DNA of 64,000 bases from Planococcus maitriensis (GTDB taxonomy: Bacteria; Bacillota; Bacilli; Bacillales_A; Planococcaceae), in NCBI RefSeq assembly GCF_003289925.1, contig NZ_QLZQ01000004.1, positions 1 through 64,000 of the forward strand, given 5' to 3'. Made by a program: the position numbers and the translations under genes. This document shows, piece after piece, positions 52,396-61,788 of the stretch. The stretch's first letter is position 1. Each line of letters starts with the position of its first letter. The notes under the pieces were generated by a model. That model saw only the letters and a list, made by a program, of their open reading frames with translations, was not told where the DNA came from and ran no database searches.

Positions 52396-53277
52396 GTGGA
52401 CATCCGCCATCTCAATTATTTTATTGAAGTCGCCAAACATAAAAGTTTCACCAAAGCGTCCAAAGCGATGCATTTGTCCCAATCGACGTTGAGCAAGGTC
52501 GTGAAGGATCTCGAAGAGGAATTGAATGTCGAATTGATCGATAGGTCCAATAAGAACATCGAACTGACCGAAGCCGGGGAGATCGTCTTTGCCGAAGGAA
52601 AGGCAATCATCGAATCGCTCAACGATTTATCGGTGAATTTGTATGACTTGATGAATTTGAAAAAAGGCAAAATCAAAATCGGCATTCCGCCCATCATCGG
52701 ATTTTTATTCTTTCCGAAAATCATCAAAGGCTTCAACGACTTATATCCGGACATCACCTTGAAGATTTCGGAGGACGACTCAAAGAAAGTCAAGCAGGAA
52801 GTGAAAGAAGGAAAACTCGACCTAGGCGTCGTCATCTTGCCGGTCGACGAAAAGGATTTTGATGTTGTCCCTCTTGTCGATGAAGAGCTGGCGTTGTTTG
52901 TCCATCATTCACATCCTTTGGCGAACAGCCAACAAATCGAAATGAGCGAGCTGGAGCACGAAGATTTTATCTTATTCAAACAAAAGCTCATCAACGACTT
53001 GATTCTTCAGGAATGCGCAAGAGCGGGTTTCCAGCCGAAAATCGCCTATGAAATTTCCGAATGGGGATTTATCAGCGAAATGATCAGTGAAAACTTGGGC
53101 ATCTCCATTTGCCCGAAACCGATTGCCAAAAAATTCGACCAGGAACTGATCAAAGCCGTCTCCATCGTCAATCCGAAATTCCCATGGAAACTTGGCCTCA
53201 TTTCGAAAAAGCAAAAACACCCATCTCCTGCCGTACGCGAATTCATCCAATACGTATCCGCCAATGCGCCGTTCTGA
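52396..53277 (+). CDS. LysR-family transcription regulator
   Basis: A 293-residue LTTR with the N-terminal HTH (about 1-60: HLNYFIEVAKHKSFTKASKA, LSQSTLSKVVKDLEEELNVE) and a periplasmic-binding-like effector domain (about 88-290: KIGIPPIIGFLFFPKI, LDLGVVILPVDEKDFD). The start is GTG at 52396, 8 nt after AAGGGG; the longer frame to 52357 begins in the operator region. Divergent from the GntP permease and hydroxyacid dehydrogenase, which it probably controls. Confidence 0.88.
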   Translation: MDIRHLNYFIEVAKHKSFTKASKAMHLSQSTLSKVVKDLEEELNVELIDRSNKNIELTEAGEIVFAEGKAIIESLNDLSVNLYDLMNLKKGKIKIGIPPIIGFLFFPKIIKGFNDLYPDITLKISEDDSKKVKQEVKEGKLDLGVVILPVDEKDFDVVPLVDEELALFVHHSHPLANSQQIEMSELEHEDFILFKQKLINDLILQECARAGFQPKIAYEISEWGFISEMISENLGISICPKPIAKKFDQELIKAVSIVNPKFPWKLGLISKKQKHPSPAVREFIQYVSANAPF

Positions 53278-53294
53278 TTATCCGGAACGAAAGC

Positions 53295-53339
53295 AAAAAG
53301 ATGCCCGCCAACCGAAAATCCGGTTGGCGGGCATCTTTT
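53295..53339. terminator. Bidirectional terminator
   Basis: AAAAGATGCCCGCCAACCG pairs with CGGTTGGCGGGCATCTTTT, between convergent genes. Confidence 0.9.
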
Positions 53340-53343
53340 CATA

Positions 53344-55281
53344 TCATTCAGTTAAGTTTGGGGCTTGCTGGTAATAATAATCCGCCGGGTCGACCGGCGT
53401 GAAGCCGGCCGGCGTATAGAATCTCAACAAATCACCGTTGACGACCTGGTCCGACAGCTGCAATTCATATCTGCCGTGCCGCTTCAAATCCTCGGCTTGC
53501 TCGAGCTGCCGCTTATCTTCGAGCGGCAAGCCGGTTTCTGGATCGTAGAACGCTTCATTGATGGAATAGACTTCGGGGCTCGCGTAATCGCCATTGCGGA
53601 ACATGACGAGTTCCTCGTGTTCTTCCGACAATAGGTCGGTGCCGAAATGCACGTAATTCTGTGTTTCCACACCGAGCAGATGCATCACGGTCGGCAACAG
53701 GTCGATCTGGCCGCCGTAGGTGTGGTTGATGCCGCCTTCCATGCCCGGTACGTGGATAAACAAAGGAACGCGCTGAAGCTTGGCGTTTTCCACTGGCGTA
53801 ATGTCTTTTGACAGTATTTCAGACATCGCCTCGTTGTGGTTGTCGGAAATGCCGTAATGGTCGCCGTACATGACGATCATCGTATTGTCTGCAAGGCCCG
53901 ACGCTTCGAGCTGTGCGAAGAATTGTTCAATTGCTTCGTCTGCATAGCGTGCCGTCTGGAAATAATTATCGACGCTTGCATCGCCTGTCGCCCCTTTTTC
54001 GATAGTCGCCAGTTGCTGGTCCATTTTATAAGGGAAATGATGCGCCACGGTGATGAATTTCGTATAGAACGGCTCCGGCAGCGATTCCAGGATCGGTGCC
54101 GACTGCTCAAAGAACGGCTTGTCCATGAGGCCATATTCCGCCATATCGGATTCTGTCGTGTTCGGATACGACTCGATGTCGAAGAAATGGTCATAGCCGA
54201 AAGCTTTGTAGATTTCGGAGCGGTTCCAGAACGTCCCGTTATTGCCGTGGAATACAGCTGACGTATAGCCTTCATCTTTCAAGATGGCTGGCGCCGCGTG
54301 ATACGTGTTCTGCCCTTTCGTAATGAAGGCAGACCCTTTCGGCAAGCCGAACAGGGAGTTTTCCAACATGAATTCCGCATCCGAAGTTTTGCCTTGCGCT
54401 GTCTGGTGGAAGAAATTATCGAAGTACAATGTATTCGGGTCATCCTTCATCGAATTCAAGAACGGCGTTACTTCTTCCCCGTGCAATTCATAATCCATCA
54501 GGAAAGTCTGGAACGATTCCAGATGCAGGTAAACGACATTCATGCCTTCCGCTGCACCGAAATATTCTTCGCTCGGGCTCGCGTAATTGGATTTCGTATA
54601 GTTCAACACTTCCGTATTATCGTCGCTGTCCGCCATGACCCGCTGGGAGGAAGCTTTCAAGGTTTCCACTGTGTCATAAAGCGCGTAATTGTACATCCCC
54701 AGATACTTGACGATGTACGTGCGGTCAAAGCCGCGCGTCAATAAATCGGGGCGGTCCGATTCGGCAAGCGACAAATTAAAGAACGAAATGGCCAGCGCCG
54801 CAACAACCACGGGCAGCGCCACTCTCTTTTTGAAATTCCGGGCATCTTTTTCCACCCGTTTGGAAAGCACCAGTGCACCCAGCAGCAGCACGTCCACGAA
54901 AAACAGGATATCCAGCGGGCGGATCAAGCTGAGCACGCTGCCGCCCAAGTCCCCGAAGTTCTGCGTCTGGAACATCGTCGGGAGCGTGATGAAATCACTG
55001 AAGAACCGGTAATAGACGATATTGGCGTACAGCATGATGGACATGCCGAGGTAAACCGCCAACAGCGCCCAATATTTCCGTGCTCCTTTGAAAAACAGCG
55101 ATAAGCTGAGCAATAGCAGTGCAGATCCTAAAGGATTGATGAACAGCAGGAATTCCTGCGTCGTTCCTTCCACCCCCAGGGTGAATTGTGTTTTTTGCGA
55201 AATATAGGTTTTCATCCACAGTACGGCTACAGCCAGCAGCAATACGGGGATGAATTTATTTGTGTTCATTTTCTTTTTCAT
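53344..55281 (-). CDS. LTA synthase family protein (LtaS-like)
   Basis: A 645-residue membrane-anchored sulfatase-fold enzyme. Five N-terminal helices (about 10-170) precede an extracellular catalytic domain. Key residues match S. aureus LtaS: E255 (YLHLES), nucleophile T299 (QGKTSD), and metal ligands in MYGDHYG. LtaS polymerises glycerol phosphate from phosphatidylglycerol into lipoteichoic acid; paralogues act as primases or stress versions. The start at 55281 follows AAAGGTG. Which paralogue this is cannot be told here. Confidence 0.9.
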   Translation of the reverse strand: MKKKMNTNKFIPVLLLAVAVLWMKTYISQKTQFTLGVEGTTQEFLLFINPLGSALLLLSLSLFFKGARKYWALLAVYLGMSIMLYANIVYYRFFSDFITLPTMFQTQNFGDLGGSVLSLIRPLDILFFVDVLLLGALVLSKRVEKDARNFKKRVALPVVVAALAISFFNLSLAESDRPDLLTRGFDRTYIVKYLGMYNYALYDTVETLKASSQRVMADSDDNTEVLNYTKSNYASPSEEYFGAAEGMNVVYLHLESFQTFLMDYELHGEEVTPFLNSMKDDPNTLYFDNFFHQTAQGKTSDAEFMLENSLFGLPKGSAFITKGQNTYHAAPAILKDEGYTSAVFHGNNGTFWNRSEIYKAFGYDHFFDIESYPNTTESDMAEYGLMDKPFFEQSAPILESLPEPFYTKFITVAHHFPYKMDQQLATIEKGATGDASVDNYFQTARYADEAIEQFFAQLEASGLADNTMIVMYGDHYGISDNHNEAMSEILSKDITPVENAKLQRVPLFIHVPGMEGGINHTYGGQIDLLPTVMHLLGVETQNYVHFGTDLLSEEHEELVMFRNGDYASPEVYSINEAFYDPETGLPLEDKRQLEQAEDLKRHGRYELQLSDQVVNGDLLRFYTPAGFTPVDPADYYYQQAPNLTE

Positions 55282-55399
55282 TGTGCATTACACCTTTTCA
55301 TCATCGATAGTCTGAAAGCAGGGCCTGCATGCCCGCCTTTGAAGAAACAAACTCTATTGTACTCCCATTTTCTGGAAGTTCAAAGTTTGAAGCGGATTT

Positions 55400-56149
55400 T
55401 CAGGAAGGTTCACCTTGTTCCATCGCTTCGCGCCATTCGACAAGTTCCTTTTCCTCGATCTGCTTTTCGAGCACCCCGTCCCATGCGCCGAGCCGGGTAT
55501 TCCATACCCGCGCAAAAAAGAGGTCCTGTTTTTGGTCGTATAATTGAAACTCGAGACACGGGCTGTAGACGGTCCTGAGTTCATCACATCCCGTGATATC
55601 CGTAACGATGGCCTGATAGCCTTCTTCCGAACTGTTCAGTTCTGCTGCCAGCAACTCATGGACGCGCCTGCTATCCGCTTTTTGTTCCAGCGCGTAACGA
55701 TAGACAGGCAATTCCTCTTCCGCGGGTTCCGGAATGTCTTCTATCAGCCGGTACTCATCGTGTACCGCGCTGTATGAGATGTACGCTTCCCCGCCTTCCA
55801 TCGCCTCCTCGAAAATGCCTTTCTCCAACTGGCCAAGGCCTTTCTCGGTCAGCCGGTAGCCTTTCGCGTCCAGGCGGATCAGCTGCGTGCTGTGCATTTT
55901 ATCGATCAAATCGCGGATGAACAGCTCTTCGACAAACAGCATCTCAGCGAGCGCTGCAGGGCGGCGGATGTCTGCTTCCTGAAACGCCAGCAGCAGCATC
56001 TTCATCAAAATGTCCATTTTGAGCCGCTTGACGCGGGCAAACGACACGTCATGGGAAACCAGCGGCACATGCCACGAAAGTTCTTTAATGATCGTCACGT
56101 CCTTGTTCGACGCCACTTCCGCGCGCAGCCTGTTATTCAGTTTGTCCAC
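55400..56149 (-). CDS. Winged-helix-like partner of the SF1 helicase
   Basis: A 249-residue protein that I do not recognise. Residues about 45-110 look like a winged helix (LLLAFQEADIRRPAALAEML, FIRDLIDKMHSTQLIRLDAK, YRLTEKGLGQLEKG). The rest is an acidic alpha/beta region with conserved-looking CDELRTVYSPCLEF and FARVWNTRLGAWDG. No nuclease motif (HKD, PD-ExK, HNH) is apparent. The start is GTG at 56149, 4 nt after the helicase stop, with the AAGGGG site inside the helicase's last codons, so translation is coupled. The pair is probably one functional unit. Confidence 0.7.
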   Translation of the reverse strand: MDKLNNRLRAEVASNKDVTIIKELSWHVPLVSHDVSFARVKRLKMDILMKMLLLAFQEADIRRPAALAEMLFVEELFIRDLIDKMHSTQLIRLDAKGYRLTEKGLGQLEKGIFEEAMEGGEAYISYSAVHDEYRLIEDIPEPAEEELPVYRYALEQKADSRRVHELLAAELNSSEEGYQAIVTDITGCDELRTVYSPCLEFQLYDQKQDLFFARVWNTRLGAWDGVLEKQIEEKELVEWREAMEQGEPS

Positions 56150-56153
56150 TTGC

Positions 56154-59100
56154 TCACCCCTTCTGCAGCACTTTTACGCCTTGTTTTTGTTCGGCCACAT
56201 CGAGCACGTGCTGATACATCCGTTTCGTCTGTTCTTTTTTTGCACGCTGCGTGAACATCGCGGAACTGCCGACCATCATGAGTAATTGCTTGGCGCGCGA
56301 CAACGCCACATTCAATCGGCGGTAATCTTTCGCGAAGCCGATATCGCCGCGTTCATTCCGGTTATTGCGCACCATGCTTAACAGGATGATTTCCATTTCG
56401 CTGCCCTGGAATCGGTCGACCGTGCCGGTGCGGAGCAGGAGATGCGGCAAGCGCAATTCCTGGTCGATCATGCGCTGCAGCCGCTTCACTTGTTCGCCGT
56501 AGAACGAAATGACGCCGACGGTTTTCAGCTCATCCACCGGAATCCGCCCGGCCGCTTTCGCTTCGGCCACCGCATCGTTCAGTTCCATCAGCAGGCGGCT
56601 GATTTCCGCAAGCTCCGACGGATTGTACAAGCTTTTCCCGCCGTTCATGCGCTCTTCGAAATACGCCGGTTCGTTCGGCAAATCGAGCCACATGAGATGG
56701 TTGCCTCGTTTGATCGATTCCGACTCCAGGAAATGGTCGCGTTCGGTGTCCGAATCAGCCAAGCCGCATTGCAATTGGACATTCTCGTCTTTGTAGAACG
56801 GCGAGATGGTTTCCATGATATCTTCATGCATGCGGTACTGGATGGCGAGCATCGTCTTGTTAGTGTCCGGCAAGTTCTTGTACAAGCGTTCGAACAGCGA
56901 TTCTTCGAGCAGTTTCTCGAGTTCGCGCTTTTCTTCAAAACCGCTGCCCTCTTTGATCATTTCTTCTAAGGTCTCTTCCAAGGTGTCGTTGCCGAGCAAT
57001 GGCGGCAATTGGTGGTGATCCCCGACCAATATGACCTTTTTGCCTTTGAGCATCGGCAATAATAGTTCAGGAGGCGTCGCTTTCGACACTTCATCGACGA
57101 TAACGACATCGAATACCGGATAATTGTCCTGGAAGTCCTTGCGCGCAGATGCCACGCAAGTCGTCCCGATGACATTGGCGTGTTTGATGTACAGCTTGCG
57201 GATTTCATCCAAATCGTGCTCATTCGCCGACTCCAATAATCCGATCCACTGCTTCTGCACTGATTGCAGCAAAGGGAAGTTCTTCTGCTCTTGTTTGAGC
57301 GATTCCACATCGAATGACAAACTGGCGAGTTGTTTCGCAGTTTCTTCGTAGGCCGCTTCCGGATCCGCCAGAAGAATGGTTTCCAAAGATTGCAGTTCCT
57401 GCTCTTTCTCTGTTAGACGCCGCATCGCTCCGGCAAGTTCCGCAGCAATATCCACGATTCGCTGTTCGGCTTTCTCAAATGCTGTTTGTTCAGCAAGCAA
57501 ACGGGCTTGCTGCTGCTCCAAATCCGCTGCCGCCCGTGCGGAATCCGCTTGGCCTTTCCGGAGCTGTTCCAATTGTGCCTGCCGGTCGGCAATCGCCTGT
57601 GCGATATCTTCCGGCACGTCGATCGAAACGGCCAAACCGGCCACTCGCCGTTCGATGCGCGAAACTTCTTCCCGCTTCCGTTCGAACTGCTCAAGCCCCC
57701 GTTCGTCCAAGTCCAGGTAGCGCTGCCTATGCTTTTCGAGTTCCGTGCACAGCGCTTTTTTCAATTGGCCGAATGCACGTTGTGATTCTTCCATATAAAC
57801 ATCGGCGGCTTTTAGCATCGCGCCTCTCCGCCAGATATCGTTCTGCCGTTTATATAAGCCGCTCAGCGCTTTTGCGAGCACGCCCGGATCGATGTGCTGT
57901 GAATTTTTCAGCACATCGCGCAGCTTTTCAAGAAACTCATCGATATTGGCTGAAGTAAACGATTCCGCTTGCGACAAGGCGTGTTGTTTCACTTGCGCCG
58001 CATCGATCCCGGAACCCCCCAGCAATTTCTCGACATAGCCGATCGCTGAAGTGACGCTCGTATTATAGGCTTCGAGTTTCTTGCGCTCTGCCATCTTGTC
58101 GCGGATCATGTCGAGTTTGCTGAGTGAGAAAGTGATCGCCGGCACTTCTTCGACCTGTTGTTCACTCATCACTTCAAGCAAACTGCCCACTTTCTTCATG
58201 CCTTCGACTGCTTCAAGTACGGCTTGCTGTTCCTGAGCTCTCGCCATCACTTCGTCCCGTTTTTCTTCAATCAACCCCATCTCGCGACGGAGTGCTGACA
58301 ATTGTTCGCTCAGCTGATTCGCCTCGCGTGCGCGTTCGAGCTGCTCGATCATTTCGGTTATTTCCTGTTGCTGTTGTTCGAACCACTCGGGCCCATGCCC
58401 GTTATCGAGCAAACTTTGCGCTTGATCGATTGCCGTTTGCAGGGCGTCCATGTTCTCTTGGATGCTATGCTTTTGGCTTATTTCTTGCCGCTGTTCGAGC
58501 TCGAATGCCCGTGTTTTGTTTTGCAATGGCTCGATGGATGACTGCAATTCGCGTTGTTTCGCTTGGGCTGTCTTTTTATCTTCTACGGCTTGCTTCCATT
58601 TTTCAAAAACCGGCTGCAATTCCGCGTAGGCCTGTTGTGTTTCTTTAAGCTTGTGGGCGACTTCTTGTTCGCGAATTTCACGCGCCTCGAATTGCGCCGT
58701 GATTTCTTTTAAGGTGTGGTCTTTCCAATACTGGCCGACGTTTTCTTCGATGAATTTCTGTCCGTCTTCTTCGATGCTTTCGGTACGCCCGACGCGCAAG
58801 ATGCGGATGTCTTTATGTGCAAGCAAGCGCCCGAGCGCATTGTCGACTGCCAGATTCGACTGGGAAGCGACGAGCGTGCGCAAGCCTTTCTTTGCATTTT
58901 GCAAGCAGATTTCCGAAATGACCGTCGTCTTGCCGGTTCCGGGAGGCCCTTGGATGACGTAGAGGTCTTCCGCTGACATCGCCCCTGTCACCGCTTGCTG
59001 CTGGAATTCATTCAAGCGGTTGTGGAACTCGAGCTGCGGCAATTCTGTTAGCGGCGCCACGTTCGGCCGTTCCTCGAATAACAGGCGGTCGAGTTGCGGA

Positions 59101-59918
59101 TTGACCGCGAGGCCCTTCTCGAGATTGGTGAAGCCCTGGCGCAATCTCCGGATTTGGCTGAGTGCGGCGAAATTGCTGAACACGACTTCCTTCTTATGAA
59201 GCGCATGTGCTTTTTCACGCAGCTGCTTGACGATGTATGGGTTCAATTCGACCTCGATGGCTCGGTTTTTCGTCTTGAGGACACTGCCGACATCGCCGTC
59301 GATGCCGGTCAGACGGACGCTCAAATTGCGCAGGTTTTTCCATTCTTTGTCGCCCATGCGGCAGCCCGTCAAGGTGATGCGGCTGAAATCATGGCTGAAC
59401 GCCAGATTCGAATAGCCTGTCTTGATATCCGGAATGTCCATGCCCTGTTCCTGGATCTTCAAATAGCCTTCCCAGCTCGAGATGCGTTTTTTCACATAAT
59501 CCGAACGCTCTTTCGCCGGCGTCATCCGGTTGATCAAATTCATGAACACGACCGGTACCGGATCGCGCGAATTGTTGAACTGAATCGATTCCTCGCGCTG
59601 CCAATTGGTGCCGAGCGCCTGGTATGCTTTCCGCAAAGTCACATTGGTCACCAATAGCTGATGATTAGCAAACACGCAGTGAAGGACGGCCAATTGCCCA
59701 TTTGCCCGATCCGTCAGCCGCGCTGTCTCTTCTGCACTGAACAGCAGCGCTACCGAAAGAGAGCCATCCGCTGTGGACGGATAGCGTTCAAGAAATACCT
59801 GAAACGGTTTGTCCGCCATAAAAAATGAGCGTTCGCTGATGCCGAACCCTCTCATCTTTTCCGATGCGGTTTTAGTTAGACGTATGGACGTCTGATATGT
59901 TTTTGTCTGGGTTGCCAT
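56154..59918 (-). CDS. Large Upf1-like SF1 helicase with coiled-coil insertion
   Basis: A 1254-residue protein. The first 300 residues are an unrecognised domain. Helicase core: Q-motif-like FQQQAV, Walker A GPPGTGKTT (324-332), SNLAVDN (Ia), Walker B/II DEVSKA (from D942), VGDHHQLPP (III), then AIQYRMHEDI, DRFQGSEMEIILLSMVR and NVALSRAK (IV-VI). Between motifs Ia and II lie roughly 500 residues of Glu/Gln/Arg-rich heptads (about 390-880), a long coiled coil. The order matches Upf1/AAA_11-AAA_12 DNA/RNA helicases. Coupled to the winged-helix-like gene downstream. A nucleic-acid surveillance or defence role is possible, but unproven. Confidence 0.85.
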   Translation of the reverse strand: MATQTKTYQTSIRLTKTASEKMRGFGISERSFFMADKPFQVFLERYPSTADGSLSVALLFSAEETARLTDRANGQLAVLHCVFANHQLLVTNVTLRKAYQALGTNWQREESIQFNNSRDPVPVVFMNLINRMTPAKERSDYVKKRISSWEGYLKIQEQGMDIPDIKTGYSNLAFSHDFSRITLTGCRMGDKEWKNLRNLSVRLTGIDGDVGSVLKTKNRAIEVELNPYIVKQLREKAHALHKKEVVFSNFAALSQIRRLRQGFTNLEKGLAVNPQLDRLLFEERPNVAPLTELPQLEFHNRLNEFQQQAVTGAMSAEDLYVIQGPPGTGKTTVISEICLQNAKKGLRTLVASQSNLAVDNALGRLLAHKDIRILRVGRTESIEEDGQKFIEENVGQYWKDHTLKEITAQFEAREIREQEVAHKLKETQQAYAELQPVFEKWKQAVEDKKTAQAKQRELQSSIEPLQNKTRAFELEQRQEISQKHSIQENMDALQTAIDQAQSLLDNGHGPEWFEQQQQEITEMIEQLERAREANQLSEQLSALRREMGLIEEKRDEVMARAQEQQAVLEAVEGMKKVGSLLEVMSEQQVEEVPAITFSLSKLDMIRDKMAERKKLEAYNTSVTSAIGYVEKLLGGSGIDAAQVKQHALSQAESFTSANIDEFLEKLRDVLKNSQHIDPGVLAKALSGLYKRQNDIWRRGAMLKAADVYMEESQRAFGQLKKALCTELEKHRQRYLDLDERGLEQFERKREEVSRIERRVAGLAVSIDVPEDIAQAIADRQAQLEQLRKGQADSARAAADLEQQQARLLAEQTAFEKAEQRIVDIAAELAGAMRRLTEKEQELQSLETILLADPEAAYEETAKQLASLSFDVESLKQEQKNFPLLQSVQKQWIGLLESANEHDLDEIRKLYIKHANVIGTTCVASARKDFQDNYPVFDVVIVDEVSKATPPELLLPMLKGKKVILVGDHHQLPPLLGNDTLEETLEEMIKEGSGFEEKRELEKLLEESLFERLYKNLPDTNKTMLAIQYRMHEDIMETISPFYKDENVQLQCGLADSDTERDHFLESESIKRGNHLMWLDLPNEPAYFEERMNGGKSLYNPSELAEISRLLMELNDAVAEAKAAGRIPVDELKTVGVISFYGEQVKRLQRMIDQELRLPHLLLRTGTVDRFQGSEMEIILLSMVRNNRNERGDIGFAKDYRRLNVALSRAKQLLMMVGSSAMFTQRAKKEQTKRMYQHVLDVAEQKQGVKVLQKG

Positions 59919-60147
59919 TGTGTCATCACCTGTTCCGCCAAACTGAAAGAGCCGGATAGCCTAGCTGTTTCTTCGGGTTTTCGCTGTAGATCGTATCTTC
60001 TAATCATATCACCTGCAGGCCCCTTATGTTTTCTGAACTTATGTATTTTATCGGAAAGCCTTCTTTTGGCTTACATAATTTCGCCCGTTGAAGAACTTGA
60101 AACTTTCGTGCATCAACAGCGTAAACCAGATAAAGGAGATGAAAAAT

Positions 60148-60336
60148 ATGGAGCATACAGAAAAGCAATGCCCAGATTGCGGAGGGAATTCGTTTGTCCA
60201 AGCGGCGGATTTCGTCAACTTGCGGCCATTGAATAAGAAAATGTCTTTCGGTTCGGAGCGAGTCTTCACGGTTTGCCTCGATTGCGGTGAAGTCGTTTCC
60301 ATCAAAGTGAAAGAGCCCGAAAAGCTGTTGCCCTGA
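60148..60336 (+). CDS. 62-residue zinc-ribbon protein
   Basis: A short protein with CPDCGG (about 8-13) and CLDCGE (about 45-50), a four-Cys zinc ribbon, with the intervening FVQAADFVNLRPL segment. The start at 60148 is preferred because AAAGGAG lies 9 nt upstream; the earlier ATG at 60139 is too close. Function unknown; such proteins often bind nucleic acid or a partner protein. Confidence 0.75.
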   Translation: MEHTEKQCPDCGGNSFVQAADFVNLRPLNKKMSFGSERVFTVCLDCGEVVSIKVKEPEKLLP

Positions 60337-60361
60337 TTTTTATGAAGTGGGCCGGTAATGA

Positions 60362-60391
60362 TTGTATTCTATCCGCATCATAACTTATAAT
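60362..60391 (+). promoter_or_regulatory. Sigma-A promoter of the rhodanese gene
   Basis: TTGTAT, an 18-nt spacer and a perfect TATAAT, 69 nt before the start codon. Confidence 0.55.
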
Positions 60392-60459
60392 CCTTATAGG
60401 AATACATGTTTTAATGGATGCGTGATTCACTAGCTTCTATAGTTGAAGGAGGAATTCAA

Positions 60460-61356
60460 ATGAAAGACATGCCTTTGATCGTTACCACTGACTGGCTCGC
60501 GGAACATGCGGAAGATCCGGGTTTACGGATTATCGATGCGACCGTCTTCATGAGCTTCCCCGAAGCCGGCGGCCCGCCTAATGTTGAATCCGGAAAACAG
60601 GCGTTTACAGAAGGCCATATCCCGGGGGCGGCCTTTGCCGATTTGGCCGGTGAATTATCCGATACGGCGAGCGAATTGCCGTTCATGGTCCCGCCGCGTG
60701 AAGTGTTCATCGAAAAGCTGGCGGAACTCGGCATCGGCGACGGTACGTTTACGGTCATTTACGACCGCAACGCTCTCGCCGGCGAAGATGTGGCCGCTTC
60801 CTACTGGGCATCCCGCCTTGCCTGGCAGATGCGCTACGAGGGATTCAGCCAGGTCGCGGTACTCGAAGGCGGCCTGCAAAAATGGCTGGCAGAAGGCCGT
60901 GAACTTTCTACGGATACCGTGACTTACCCGAAAGCCAAATTTACGGGACAGCGCCGTCCGGAACTCATCGCGACAAAAGAAGACGTGCGGCGGGCGATTG
61001 AAGACGGACAGACGATCCTCATCAACAGCCTGTCTGCAGAAGAATTCCATGGCAGCCGGTCCGACGACCCGCGCAGCGGCCATATCCCAAGCAGTGAACA
61101 TGTTTTTTTCGGCGACCACGCCGACGAGCAGACCAAAGCGCTTCATCCAGACGACCAGCTTCGCGCCGCTTTCGAAAAAACCGGCGCGCTCGATCCCGCT
61201 AACAAAGTCATCACTTATTGCGGAGGCGGCATCGCTGCCACATGGAACGCCCTTTTGCTGAACAAACTCGGCCAGGAAAACGTCGCAGTCTATGACGGCT
61301 CGATGGCCGAATGGGCAAGCGACCCGTCCTGCCCTGTCGTGAAAAGCGGAAATTGA
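60460..61356 (+). CDS. Two-domain rhodanese-type sulfurtransferase
   Basis: A 298-residue thiosulfate/3-mercaptopyruvate sulfurtransferase. The inactive N-terminal rhodanese domain (about 5-140) has D where the Cys would be (VIYDRNALAGED). The C-terminal domain (about 170-290) carries the active Cys, C254, in ITYCGGGIAATW. The loop CGGGIA differs from both CRKGVT (thiosulfate type) and CGSGVT (mercaptopyruvate type), so the donor is uncertain. The start at 60460 follows GAAGGAGGAATTC. Confidence 0.88.
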   Translation: MKDMPLIVTTDWLAEHAEDPGLRIIDATVFMSFPEAGGPPNVESGKQAFTEGHIPGAAFADLAGELSDTASELPFMVPPREVFIEKLAELGIGDGTFTVIYDRNALAGEDVAASYWASRLAWQMRYEGFSQVAVLEGGLQKWLAEGRELSTDTVTYPKAKFTGQRRPELIATKEDVRRAIEDGQTILINSLSAEEFHGSRSDDPRSGHIPSSEHVFFGDHADEQTKALHPDDQLRAAFEKTGALDPANKVITYCGGGIAATWNALLLNKLGQENVAVYDGSMAEWASDPSCPVVKSGN

Positions 61357-61363
61357 CATAGCG

Positions 61364-61397
61364 AAAGGCTCCCCAGGCAAACCTGGGGAGCCTTTTT
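61364..61397. terminator. Bidirectional terminator
   Basis: AAAGGCTCCCCAGG pairs with CCTGGGGAGCCTTT, followed by TTG. Confidence 0.87.
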
Positions 61398-61404
61398 GTG
61401 TGGC

Positions 61405-61659
61405 TTAATCTTTACTGGAATATACCAATTCGTTCTCGACGAATGCTTTGCATTGGATCGTGAAGAATCCGCCGACTGTGGCTTTCAAGTCTTTTGCGCC
61501 TTGTGCGGTTTTCAGTTTGCCGTTCAATTCACCGCTGAAACTGATTCCCAGGTTCTCGTCCTGGAGCTGTCCATCGACAAACAATTTTTCGCCTTCGAAC
61601 CAGCGATTCTCGATCAGTATATGGCGTCCCTCATAGGTGAATTCAAAGCTTTTCTTCAT
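61405..61659 (-). CDS. 84-residue protein of unknown function
   Basis: A small soluble, beta-rich protein (MKKSFEFTYEGRHILIENRW; ending KAFVENELVYSSKD). Alternating hydrophobic and polar residues suggest a beta-sandwich or lipocalin-like fold. I recognise no family. The start at 61659 follows AAGGGGAGA; the longer frame to 61695 is unsupported. Monocistronic between terminators. Confidence 0.72.
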   Translation of the reverse strand: MKKSFEFTYEGRHILIENRWFEGEKLFVDGQLQDENLGISFSGELNGKLKTAQGAKDLKATVGGFFTIQCKAFVENELVYSSKD

Positions 61660-61732
61660 CCAATCTCCCCTTCTGCATCTACTTTCCACTATCATCCATT
61701 TCCATTATTAGTGTATCACATTATTTTCCCCA

Positions 61733-61769
61733 TAAAAAAGGGCATCCGGCCCGAAAGCGGATGCCCTTA
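61733..61769. terminator. Terminator after the stress protein gene
   Basis: AAGGGCATCCG pairs with CGGATGCCCTT around GCCCGAAAG, with an A/T run on the minus-strand exit. Confidence 0.85.
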
Positions 61770-61788
61770 TGAATGGCTATTGCAGATA

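Noticed and set aside
55400..59918. Assignment of the helicase pair to a known defence type with a PLD nuclease (Mokosh-like)
   Set aside because: No HKD motif is visible in either protein, so the named system is not supported.
60655..61380. 241-codon minus-strand ORF
   Set aside because: Antisense to the rhodanese, whose motifs and ribosome site are clear.
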